From contig JAEUHC010000015.1 of assembly GCA_016794785.1 (NCBI GenBank), forward strand, positions 310,001-374,000: DNA of 64,000 bases, given 5' to 3'. Shown here one piece after another: positions 44,578 to 52,170 of the stretch. Numbering within the stretch: the stretch's first letter is position 1; the number at the start of each line of letters is the position of its first letter. The notes below the pieces were generated by a model. That model made no database searches. It saw only the letters and a list, made by a program, of their open reading frames with translations, and had not been told where the DNA came from. The position numbers were made by a program, and so were the translations under genes. This stretch comes from Opitutaceae bacterium (GTDB lineage: Bacteria > Verrucomicrobiota > Verrucomicrobiia > Opitutales > Opitutaceae).

Positions 44578-45822
44578 TTACTCGCGGTTGGCCTCGTCGC
44601 CGAGCGGGCGCTCGTTGGTGAACTCGGCGCTGGCCGGCACGGCGAACGTCTCCGGGGCGTCGGGCCGCGCCGGATCGAAGCCCTTGAAATCCGCGACCAA
44701 GAATTTGGCGATCGGGAGCTGCTGAGCCTTGATCGCCTGCGCGATGCACTGCGCGAGTTGGTAGCTGCCGAAATTGTTGTGATGGGTGTTGTCCACCACG
44801 CCGCGCGGGACGGCGAAGGCGAGGGCCGATCGCTCCGGCCCGAGCGCGGCGTAGAGGACCTTGCTCATCGCGTTGAGATCGATGAAGGCGACACCGGCTT
44901 CCCGGGCGGCCTGGCGGGCGGCCTCCGCATAATCGGCGAGCGACCCGCGCACGCGGCCGGCCTCGTCGAAGCCGCGCCGCTCCATCGGCGACACGATCAC
45001 GGGCACGCCGCCGCGGGCGCGCACGACGGCGATGTGACGCGCGAGCTCGTCCTTGTAGGTGGTGAACGGACCGCCGCTGCCCGCGGCGATCTGCTTCTGG
45101 TCGTTGTGGCCAAACTGCATGAGCACCCAGTCGCCGGGACGCAGGGCGCTGGCGATCTTGTCGAGGCGGCGGCGGCCGATCGAGTCGCGGTAGGTCTCGC
45201 CGGACTCGCCGTGGTTGGCGATCGCGACGTCGGTCGAGAACCAGCGTGGCAGCATCTGGCCCCAGGAGTTGTAGGGCTCCTTCGACTGATCGCAGACGGT
45301 TGAGTCGCCGAGCAGGAAAATGGTCGGCACCGCCGCCGGCTCGATTTCGATGCGACGCACGGCGGGGGCGGTGCCGACAAACTCGAGGGTGAGTGCGTCG
45401 TCCCACGCCCACGCTTCCTGCACGGTCTCGCGCGGAGCCTTGAGGCGCACCGCGCCCGCCTTGAGATCGCCGGTGGCGGGGATGGCGGGAGTGCGGGTGT
45501 TGACGATGAAGCTCACGCGCGCGGAGCCGCCGCGGGGCGCGGTGATTTTTTCGACCATCAGGCGGCGCAGCTCGGCCTTGATCGTCATGTCCGTCGCGGC
45601 GGTGTCGGAGCCGACGGTCACGGTCACGCGATGGTTGCCCTCGCGCGGCGCGCGGGCGGTGAAGTGGAACGATGTCGCGCTCGCCCCTGGCTCGAAACCG
45701 TAGCCTCGATCACGCGTATAGAGCGTGTCGCGGCTGATGCCGCCGGGCTGGAGATCGAAATCGAGTGGCGCGGCCGACACGGCGGAAGCAACGGCGAGGA
45801 CAAGAGCGAGAGTGCGGGGCAT
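44578..45822 (-). CDS. Secreted SGNH/GDSL esterase, rhamnogalacturonan acetylesterase (CE12)-like
   Basis: 414 residues with a signal peptide (MPRTLALVLAVASAVSAA). Residues about 18-160 form a beta-sandwich with a carbohydrate-binding look (FDLQPGG, YGFEPG), typical of the domain preceding CE12 catalytic modules. IFLLGDSTVCDQ (near 171) has the catalytic serine; GHNDQKQ and the DNTHHNNFGSYQLA segment supply the Asn and the Asp/His pair. It should deacetylate pectic or other acetylated polysaccharide in the periplasm. With the xylanase and sulfatases it supports a plant or algal cell-wall diet. Confidence 0.87.
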   Translation of the reverse strand: MPRTLALVLAVASAVSAAPLDFDLQPGGISRDTLYTRDRGYGFEPGASATSFHFTARAPREGNHRVTVTVGSDTAATDMTIKAELRRLMVEKITAPRGGSARVSFIVNTRTPAIPATGDLKAGAVRLKAPRETVQEAWAWDDALTLEFVGTAPAVRRIEIEPAAVPTIFLLGDSTVCDQSKEPYNSWGQMLPRWFSTDVAIANHGESGETYRDSIGRRRLDKIASALRPGDWVLMQFGHNDQKQIAAGSGGPFTTYKDELARHIAVVRARGGVPVIVSPMERRGFDEAGRVRGSLADYAEAARQAAREAGVAFIDLNAMSKVLYAALGPERSALAFAVPRGVVDNTHHNNFGSYQLAQCIAQAIKAQQLPIAKFLVADFKGFDPARPDAPETFAVPASAEFTNERPLGDEANRE

Positions 45823-45891
45823 GTCCGATGATGCGCGCGCAGTATTGTGCGACGCACTCTCGCTGACGCCCTGACCGTCAGACAGGCGTGG

Positions 45892-48800
45892 CTACGGAAG
45901 CTCGTAAACCTCGACAAGCGCCACGCCCTGCGCCGCGGTGCCGGTGCCGACGCCGCTGACCTGCACGGTGTAGCTGCCAGGTCCGAGGGTGGTGACGAGC
46001 GCGGCATCGCTGCTGCCCGCGGTGAGGGCAAACGCACCCACGCTGGCGAAGGCCGGGGCGAGGGAGGCGTCCCAATTATCGTTGGACGCGATCGGCGTGG
46101 AGCCGCCGAGCGGCGTGAGTTCCAGCTTCGGATCGGCGAGGACGCCGGTGACGCCGAGGGCCGCGAGTGTGGGGCCGACAGCGCGGATGAGCAGCCGGCG
46201 CGGCTCGGGGCCTTGGATGCTGAAACCCGCGATCAGGATGTCCGCGCCGGTGCCGACCCGGGCGCGGCAGGAGAGGTTGACTAGGGTGCTGGGTGAGGCG
46301 TCGGCCTCGTAAACTTCGACGAGGGCGACACCCTGGGCGGCGGCGCCGGTGCCGCTGCCGGCGACCTGCACGGTGTAGCCGCCAGGCGGGAGGGTCACGA
46401 GCATCGCGGCGTCGCGGCTGCCCTCAGGCAGGGCGAAGGCGCTCTGCGTGGCAGCGGCGGTGCGCAGGGCCGGGACGTCAGGCACCTCGCCCCAGTTGTC
46501 GTTGGCGAGGATGCGCTCGCCGGCGGCGTTGAAGACGCTTGCAATCGGATTGGCCAGCGTGCCCGTCACGCCGAAGCCCGCGAGGGCGGGGCCGGCGGCG
46601 CGGATGAGGAGGGTCTTGGGTTTGTCGCCGCGCACAGTGATGCCGGGGATGACGACATCCGCGCCGGTGCCCACGCGGGCGCGGGCGGAGAGATTGACCA
46701 GGCCGCTGAATTCCAGCGAGACGGTGGCGGTGGCGCTTCGCGCGGTGCCGGTGGCGTTGGCGGCGACGCAGAAATAGTCCCCGGCGTGTGCGGCGGTGAG
46801 GCCGGTGAGGGTGAGTTCGGGGGTGTCGGTGTTGCAGAATTCGCCGCCCCGGAAATACCACGTGTAGGTGGGTGTGGTCGCGGCATGGACCGCGGCGCGG
46901 AGCGTGACGGTGTCGCCGAGGCGCGCGCGCAAGCTGGCGGGCTGGCGCGTGAAGACCGGCGCGGCCGGCGGCGCGATGGCGAGATCGACGAGCGTGGCGG
47001 CGGAGCCGGCGGTGTTCTCGGCGGTGATGACGAGGGTGTGGCGACCCGCGGCGGTCGGCCGGCCGGAGAGGACTCCGGTGGCGGAGTCGAGGGCGAGGCC
47101 GGCGGGCAGGGTGTCGGCACGGTAGCGCGTGGGCGAATTGGCGGCGGAGATGGCCAGCGAAAGCGACTCGCCCACGCGGCCCCGGGCGGAGGTGTTGCCG
47201 GCGAAGGCGGGCGGCAGCGTCGTGGTGAGGTCGGGCAGTTCGGCGTAGTTGATGTAGCCGATGAACATCTCGTCGTTGCTCTGCTCGCCGAACGTCACGG
47301 TCGAGCGCGGATTCGGGTTGGTGGGATTGAGGGTCGAGTTGTCAAAGGCGCCGCTGGCGCGGATGACGGTGCCCCGCGGGAGACGCTTGGGCTGGGCGAG
47401 GCGGTAGCCGGTCTGCCAGGCAAAGTCATACTGCGGCACGTTGAGCAGGGTCTCGACCGTGCCATTCGGATACACGGCCTCGAACCGGAAGCGCTTGCCG
47501 CGATAGTGCATGTGCGGGTTCAGCTCATAGAGCATGACATCCTTCGTCGCGGAGGCGGTGAAACTGGCGGTGCGCTCATACTCCCGTGCGCCGGGCGGGA
47601 TGGAGAGGGCGACGTTCACCGCGGCGTTGGTGCGCAGTTCGCGTTCGGGCGGGCGATCGAAAAAGTAGAGGCCGATTTGGGTCTGGTCGGTTTCGGCCTG
47701 GCCGCTCGTGGTGTAATGCATCTGAAACGTGACTTGGCGGCCGGCCTTGAGGAGCTTTCCGGTGCCTTCGGGAAACGCGATCTGCGCCGTGCCGGGCGCG
47801 TAGGCGGCGAAGTAGCCGCCGAGGCCCGGGAGCTGCCCCGTCGTGAGCGCGGTGAACAACAGGTCCGCGGTCGAGCCCTCAAACAGCAGCGCGTGGTGGA
47901 CGACGCGGGTGTTGCCCGGCCGCACCACGGCGGCCCGCAGCCACCGGTCGGTCGTGGTGGGCACGTCGACCGTGATGTAGCGGTAGTCGATGATGCCGGT
48001 CGCAGGGATGTCCTGCTTCGGAATCGTGAGCACCAAGTCCGGCTGGCCGAGGGGCCAGCCCGCGGCGGGCGGCACGGCAGTGGCGAGTGGATCTGGGCCG
48101 GTGCCGCGCGGCGCTCCGGCGCGCGCCCAAGCGTGGACTGTCGCGACTTCGGCCGGCGTGGGGGCGAGTTCGTTGGCGAAAACGCCATAGCGCGGATCAG
48201 CATGCCACGGCGACATGCGCTTCTGGAGCAGCGAAGCGCGCACGGAACTCGCGCGGCTCGCGAGGTCGTCGAACTTGGCGTAGCTGTGGGGCGCGATGTT
48301 GCCCGGCGAATGGCAGCTCACGCAGCGACGAAGCACGACCGGTGCGACATCCGTGGCGTAGTTGATCGAGGGCGCGGGCAGGAGATCCAGAAACGGGGCG
48401 GCGGCGGACATCGGGACGCCGGTCTGGGCCGGCGTGCGGCCGGCGAGGACGGCGGCCACGGCATCTGCGGCATAGTTTTCCGTGGGGGCCGCGAGCGAGG
48501 CCGGGTCCGCGTTGTCGAGGGGGCCGCGATATGCGATGAACGAGAAAGGCACGGCGCCGATTACAAAAGTCTCCAGCTCGCGGGTGACGCCGAGTTCGGT
48601 GGCGACGAGCTGGGCGTCGTCGATCAGGACGGGAGTGTCGTTGTTGGTGAGTGTCTGGGTCGCGGCGATGGTGGCGCTGGTGGCCCCGGCGCCGGAGTCG
48701 ATTTGCCAGATGATGACGTCGCTGGCTGCGAAGCGCGCGCGCAGCGCCCGCAGCGCGGCGGCGGTCTGCACGGCGCGGGCGCTGCCGGCCGAGGTAAAGA

Positions 48801-49017
48801 CGAGCACCGTGGCCTTGGCCGTGGTGTCATAATAGAGTTCGCGGGTGACGCCGCGATGATCGGTCAGGCGGAAATTCGGCACGATGCCGCCGGGTGCGAG
48901 CGCCCCGGGCTCCGCCGCGGCAAAGGCCCGCGTGTCGAGTGGCGCCATCTGATGGGGCGAAGCCAGCAAGGACGCAGCGGCAAAGAGCACGGCGAGGACG
49001 GGGCAGAGCAAACGCAT
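45892..49017 (-). CDS. Redoxin / cytochrome c / copper type II monooxygenase-like fusion with Ig and repeat modules
   Basis: The ATG at 49017 gives a signal peptide and 1041 residues. The order is: redoxin-like fold (about 35-185); c-type haem site CVSCH (near 230); a copper type II monooxygenase-like unit (about 300-610); a putative Ig and an Ig-like domain (about 610-775); two copies of the beta-rich module shared with the xylanase at 12893. The six copper ligands of the PHM/DBH family appear to be present: VVHHALL, FQMHYT, NPHMHYRG and NDEMFIGY. The redoxin part lacks a CxxC. Such fusions occur in Planctomycetes and Verrucomicrobia; the substrate is unknown. Confidence 0.82.
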   Translation of the reverse strand: MRLLCPVLAVLFAAASLLASPHQMAPLDTRAFAAAEPGALAPGGIVPNFRLTDHRGVTRELYYDTTAKATVLVFTSAGSARAVQTAAALRALRARFAASDVIIWQIDSGAGATSATIAATQTLTNNDTPVLIDDAQLVATELGVTRELETFVIGAVPFSFIAYRGPLDNADPASLAAPTENYAADAVAAVLAGRTPAQTGVPMSAAAPFLDLLPAPSINYATDVAPVVLRRCVSCHSPGNIAPHSYAKFDDLASRASSVRASLLQKRMSPWHADPRYGVFANELAPTPAEVATVHAWARAGAPRGTGPDPLATAVPPAAGWPLGQPDLVLTIPKQDIPATGIIDYRYITVDVPTTTDRWLRAAVVRPGNTRVVHHALLFEGSTADLLFTALTTGQLPGLGGYFAAYAPGTAQIAFPEGTGKLLKAGRQVTFQMHYTTSGQAETDQTQIGLYFFDRPPERELRTNAAVNVALSIPPGAREYERTASFTASATKDVMLYELNPHMHYRGKRFRFEAVYPNGTVETLLNVPQYDFAWQTGYRLAQPKRLPRGTVIRASGAFDNSTLNPTNPNPRSTVTFGEQSNDEMFIGYINYAELPDLTTTLPPAFAGNTSARGRVGESLSLAISAANSPTRYRADTLPAGLALDSATGVLSGRPTAAGRHTLVITAENTAGSAATLVDLAIAPPAAPVFTRQPASLRARLGDTVTLRAAVHAATTPTYTWYFRGGEFCNTDTPELTLTGLTAAHAGDYFCVAANATGTARSATATVSLEFSGLVNLSARARVGTGADVVIPGITVRGDKPKTLLIRAAGPALAGFGVTGTLANPIASVFNAAGERILANDNWGEVPDVPALRTAAATQSAFALPEGSRDAAMLVTLPPGGYTVQVAGSGTGAAAQGVALVEVYEADASPSTLVNLSCRARVGTGADILIAGFSIQGPEPRRLLIRAVGPTLAALGVTGVLADPKLELTPLGGSTPIASNDNWDASLAPAFASVGAFALTAGSSDAALVTTLGPGSYTVQVSGVGTGTAAQGVALVEVYELP

Positions 49018-49078
49018 GGGACCACCTTGAGCAGGCTGCGGGAAATTTGCCAGAGTTGTCGCGACAAAGCGGCGCATG

Positions 49079-49109
49079 AAAAAGGCCGGCCAGCCGGCCG
49101 GCCTTTTTT
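49079..49109 (-). terminator. Rho-independent terminator after clpP (T tracts on both strands)
   Basis: A perfect 8-bp GGCCGGCC stem (49084-49091 with 49096-49103) with loop AGCC is flanked by AAAAA on one side and TTTTTT on the other. It can therefore stop transcription in both directions; leftward it ends the clpP message. Confidence 0.88.
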
Positions 49110-49135
49110 CACCTTGGGGGTGCGGGCACCGCGCC

Positions 49136-49792
49136 TCAGACCTTGTCCACGATCTTGTCGGCGAGGCCGTAGGCGATGGCCTCGGTGGCGTTCAGGTAGA
49201 AGTCGCGGTCGGTGTCCTTGTTGATCTGCTCGATCGACTGGCCGGAGGTCGTGGCGAGGATCTGGTTGAGCTCGGCGCGCAGCTTTTCCATTTCCTTGGC
49301 CTGAATGTTGATGTCGCTCGCCGGTCCGATCATCCGGCCGGAGATGAGCGGCTGGTGGATGAGCACCCGCGAGTGCGGGTAGAGCAGGCGCCGGCCCTTG
49401 GCTGCGCCGCAGAGTAGAATCGAACCCATCGAGGCGGCCATGCCGGTCACGACCACCGTGATCGGCGAGGTGATGAGCTGCATCGTGTCGAACACCGCCA
49501 TGCCCGCGGTGATCGAGCCGCCGGGAGAGTTGAGGTAAAAGGTGATCTCTTTGCCCGGCGCGACGGACTCAAGGTAGAGGAGCTTCTCAGTGAGGTCCTT
49601 GGCCGTGGCGTCGGTGACGGCGCCCCAGAGGAAGATTTTCCGCTGCTCAAGGAACTTGCGCTGGATCAGCATCGCGACCGGGCCGCCCTGTTTCTTGGCC
49701 GCGGCTTCTTCCTTCTCGTCGTCGTCATCCTCGTCGTCGTCGAGACGGGGGAGCGGGGCGGAGAGACCGGGCTGGAGATTGTCGAAATGCAT
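49136..49792 (-). CDS. clpP: ATP-dependent Clp protease proteolytic subunit with acidic N-terminal extension
   Basis: The ATG at 49792 gives 218 residues. The ClpP core has FYLNSPGGSITAGMAVFDTM, catalytic Ser in GMAASMGSILL, His in PHSRVLIHQPL and Asp in DTDRDFYLNATEA. Before the core, residues about 17-36 (RLDDDEDDDDEKEEAAAKKQ) form a strongly acidic tail not usual in ClpP, whose N-terminus normally forms the gating loops of the pore. clpX and tig are not adjacent, so this may be an accessory paralogue, as PVC bacteria often carry several. A strong terminator follows. Confidence 0.9.
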   Translation of the reverse strand: MHFDNLQPGLSAPLPRLDDDEDDDDEKEEAAAKKQGGPVAMLIQRKFLEQRKIFLWGAVTDATAKDLTEKLLYLESVAPGKEITFYLNSPGGSITAGMAVFDTMQLITSPITVVVTGMAASMGSILLCGAAKGRRLLYPHSRVLIHQPLISGRMIGPASDINIQAKEMEKLRAELNQILATTSGQSIEQINKDTDRDFYLNATEAIAYGLADKIVDKV

Positions 49793-49866
49793 AGGGCGGC
49801 GAACGTGGAGCGCGTTGGCGCGGTTGGCAAGTGCGGGGCGTGGCTCCGTGCGTGCGGGCTGCCCTT

Positions 49867-49939
49867 GTGGGAGCGAGCTTGCTCGCGACTTTTGTGAGGC
49901 GTGGTCGCAAGGGGGGCGCGAGCAAGCTCGCTCCCGCAG
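49867..49939. repeat. REP-like inverted pair (BIME-like)
   Basis: A 19-base core, GGGAGCGAGCTTGCTCGCG, occurs at 49869-49887 and again, reverse complemented, at 49917-49935. The core itself contains the inverted repeat GCGAGC-TT-GCTCGC. Two REP units in opposite orientation, about 30 bases apart between two genes, form a classical bacterial interspersed mosaic element. The core closely resembles REP units I recall from Pseudomonas. No REP-associated transposase gene is in the window. Confidence 0.8.
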
Positions 49940-49971
49940 GCAGGCAGGCGGGCGAGGCAACCGGCTTCGGC

Positions 49972-51492
49972 TCAGTTCTTTTTCTCGTTCCAGACCGCCA
50001 TCATGTCGGGCGAACCCTGCGCGCGGACGCCGTTGTCGTTGAGGATGTCCTCGGTGGCGGCGAGCATCTCCTTGCGAGGAAACACGAGGTTCTCCATGCG
50101 CCGGCCGGCGAAATCCAGCACGACAAACTCGTCCTTCAGGTCGCGCAGCGTGGCGACGAGGTGCGCGAGATTCTTGATCGTGGTGTCGTTGACCTTGGTG
50201 AGCACGCGTGACTGCGCCGGCGAGTAGTCCTGCGAGAGCTTGTGCGGGAAAAACGGCGACGCGACGACCACAAGCGCCTCGCCCGGAAACGCGGGCCGGT
50301 CCGCGCGACGGGTGGCGAGGGGATTGCCCATCGCGGCGAGGGCGGCCCAGGAGTTGTTGTTGAGGCCGCCCAGGAAGTGCTGGGTCGCCGAGGAAAACAC
50401 GAGCGGCCCATAGACGAAGTAGGACGGGTAGGCGCCGTCGAGATCGGGGATGAGCAGCGGGCGGCGTGTGGGCACCGGCAACTCGACCTTCTGCTCCACG
50501 CCGCCGCGCACGATGGTCAGTGGCACGCGGCCGTCGCGAGCGTGCTTCTGAATCAGGTATTGGAAGCGCAGCCGGAGATCGCCGACGCGGATCATACCTT
50601 CGTTGTCCACCTTCACGCCGGCGATCTCGCTGATGATGTCCCACATTTTGAGCGGGTAGGTGGGATCGGTGCTGTCGGTCTCGGTGACAATCATGCCGGT
50701 GACGTGGCGCGGCGCTTTGAGGAACGGCCGGAGCGCGGCGTTTTCAAAGGTCTGGAGCGAGTCGAACATCGCGGGCTTGCCGTCGTATTTGCCATCGGCG
50801 ACATCGGCGAGGAACAGCTCAATCTCTTCGCAGGGGATGATGTAGCCGATGTTGTCGCCGCCGCCGAGCCGACTGAAGGCGAGGCCGATCATCTTGTCGC
50901 CATCGACAGCGGGGCCGCCGCTGTTGCCCGGATTGATCGCGGCGTCGATTTGGATGCGCAGGCCGGAGGTGGAGAGGCCGTAGCCGGTGAACTCGATGCG
51001 CGAGACGATGCCCTTGGTGATGGAGAGCGTGGTGCCGCCGGTGGGGAAGCCATAGACCATCACCGAGTCCTTCACGGCGGGCAGCTTGGTGGCGCGCGGC
51101 AGGGCGGGGCGGTTTTCAAAGAAGCTTTCGTCGTCCAGCTTGAGCACCGCGAGGTCGATGCCCTGCGCGATCGATTCAACCGTGGCGGAAATCTTGTCGC
51201 CCGACTGGTTGGCCTGGACCTGCACCTGGCTCGCGTAGAGGACAACGTGGGCGTTGGTGAGGATCCGCCGGCCCTCGATGATCACACCGGTGCCGGAGGA
51301 TTCGCGCGGGCCCTGCTTGGTCCAGGGCTTGTAGGCATCGGGGTAGCGCGAGGTCGAAAAGATCTTCACGACCGAGCCCTCAACGGCGCTCGATTTGGCC
51401 GGGGCCTGGGCGTGGGCGACCGCGGGCCCGAGGGTCAGCGTGCAGAGAAAGACGAGGAGGGCGGCGGGGTGGAATCGGCGGGCTGAAACCAT
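49972..51492 (-). CDS. Deg-like trypsin-type serine protease with PDZ-like C-terminal region, secreted
   Basis: The ATG at 51492 gives 506 residues and a signal peptide (MVSARRFHPAALLVFLCTLTLGPAVAHA). The S1C protease domain has His in ILTNAHVV, Asp in QGIDLAVLKLDD and Ser in INPGNSGGPAV. The C-terminal half resembles the long two-PDZ arrangement of plant DEG9-like proteases rather than DegP (WDIISEIAGVKVDNEGMIRVGD; LTKVNDTTIKNLAHLVATL). It should act in envelope protein quality control. It is upstream of clpP on the same strand, with the REP pair between them. Confidence 0.88.
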   Translation of the reverse strand: MVSARRFHPAALLVFLCTLTLGPAVAHAQAPAKSSAVEGSVVKIFSTSRYPDAYKPWTKQGPRESSGTGVIIEGRRILTNAHVVLYASQVQVQANQSGDKISATVESIAQGIDLAVLKLDDESFFENRPALPRATKLPAVKDSVMVYGFPTGGTTLSITKGIVSRIEFTGYGLSTSGLRIQIDAAINPGNSGGPAVDGDKMIGLAFSRLGGGDNIGYIIPCEEIELFLADVADGKYDGKPAMFDSLQTFENAALRPFLKAPRHVTGMIVTETDSTDPTYPLKMWDIISEIAGVKVDNEGMIRVGDLRLRFQYLIQKHARDGRVPLTIVRGGVEQKVELPVPTRRPLLIPDLDGAYPSYFVYGPLVFSSATQHFLGGLNNNSWAALAAMGNPLATRRADRPAFPGEALVVVASPFFPHKLSQDYSPAQSRVLTKVNDTTIKNLAHLVATLRDLKDEFVVLDFAGRRMENLVFPRKEMLAATEDILNDNGVRAQGSPDMMAVWNEKKN

Positions 51493-51561
51493 GGCGCGGG
51501 ACACCAAACGGCAGGGGCGCGGAACGCCAGTGCGTTTTTGCGCAGGCGCTGATTTCTGCGA

Positions 51562-51619
51562 TGGAGACGCGCCGCCCCCGGCGCGTTGGTCCGTTCGCGG
51601 CGAGGGCGCCGCGGCTCCA
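51562..51619. repeat. Long imperfect palindrome, copy B of a dispersed element
   Basis: Two 24-base arms (51562-51585 and 51596-51619) pair at 20 of 24 positions around a 10-base loop. The arms start with TGGAG and end with CTCCA. The right arm shares its first 18 bases (CGCGGCGAGGGCGCCGCG) with the right arm of the element inside the amidohydrolase gene at 55733. It lies between guaD and the Deg-like protease gene. No T tract follows, so it is not a classical terminator. Confidence 0.75.
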
Positions 51620-51630
51620 AACTCCTCGAG

Positions 51631-52101
51631 TCAGTAGCGCACCTTGTCGGTCTTGGCGACCCACTCGCGGAACGCGCCCTGCGCCTCGTCGCGCAGCAGT
51701 GGCCGCATCGCGATCGTGCGGTGTTCGGGCGGCAGCGGGATCTGCTGGTAGATGAAGTCGTCGTCGAAGCCGATGGCCGCGGCGTCGGCGCGGGTGTTGC
51801 CGTAGAACACGCGCGGGATGCGCGCCCAGTAAATCGCGGCGAGGCACATCGGGCACGGCTCGCAGCTCGTGTAGAGTTCGCAGTCGTCGAGTTGGAACGT
51901 CTTGAGTTTGGCGCAGGCCTCGCGGATCGCGGTCACTTCGGCGTGGGCGGTGGGATCGTTGGTGGAGGTGACGCGGTTGCTGCCGCGGGCGATGATCTCG
52001 CCGCGCCGGACGATCACGCAGCCGAAGGGGCCGCCGCGTCCGCCACGCATTCCGGCTTCTGCTTCGGCGAGGGCTGCGCGCATGTGGTCTTCGGCACTCA
52101 T
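51631..52101 (-). CDS. guaD: Guanine deaminase (CDA-fold nucleoside/purine deaminase)
   Basis: 156 residues. HAEVTAIREA and SCEPCPMC are the zinc-binding and catalytic motifs of the cytidine deaminase fold. GNTRADAAAIGFDDDFIYQQI near the C-terminus is typical of the Bacillus GuaD type rather than TadA. It turns guanine into xanthine and ammonia, feeding the xanthine dehydrogenase at the far end of the cluster. It is divergent from the malate synthase gene across 69 bases that should contain both promoters. Its 3' end is close to the palindrome at 51562. Confidence 0.85.
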   Translation of the reverse strand: MSAEDHMRAALAEAEAGMRGGRGGPFGCVIVRRGEIIARGSNRVTSTNDPTAHAEVTAIREACAKLKTFQLDDCELYTSCEPCPMCLAAIYWARIPRVFYGNTRADAAAIGFDDDFIYQQIPLPPEHRTIAMRPLLRDEAQGAFREWVAKTDKVRY

Positions 52102-52170
52102 TTTTTATGGCTGCGCGCACCGTGAATATCCTGCTGACAGGTGACAACGCCCAAACCACGCTCCGCCGCC

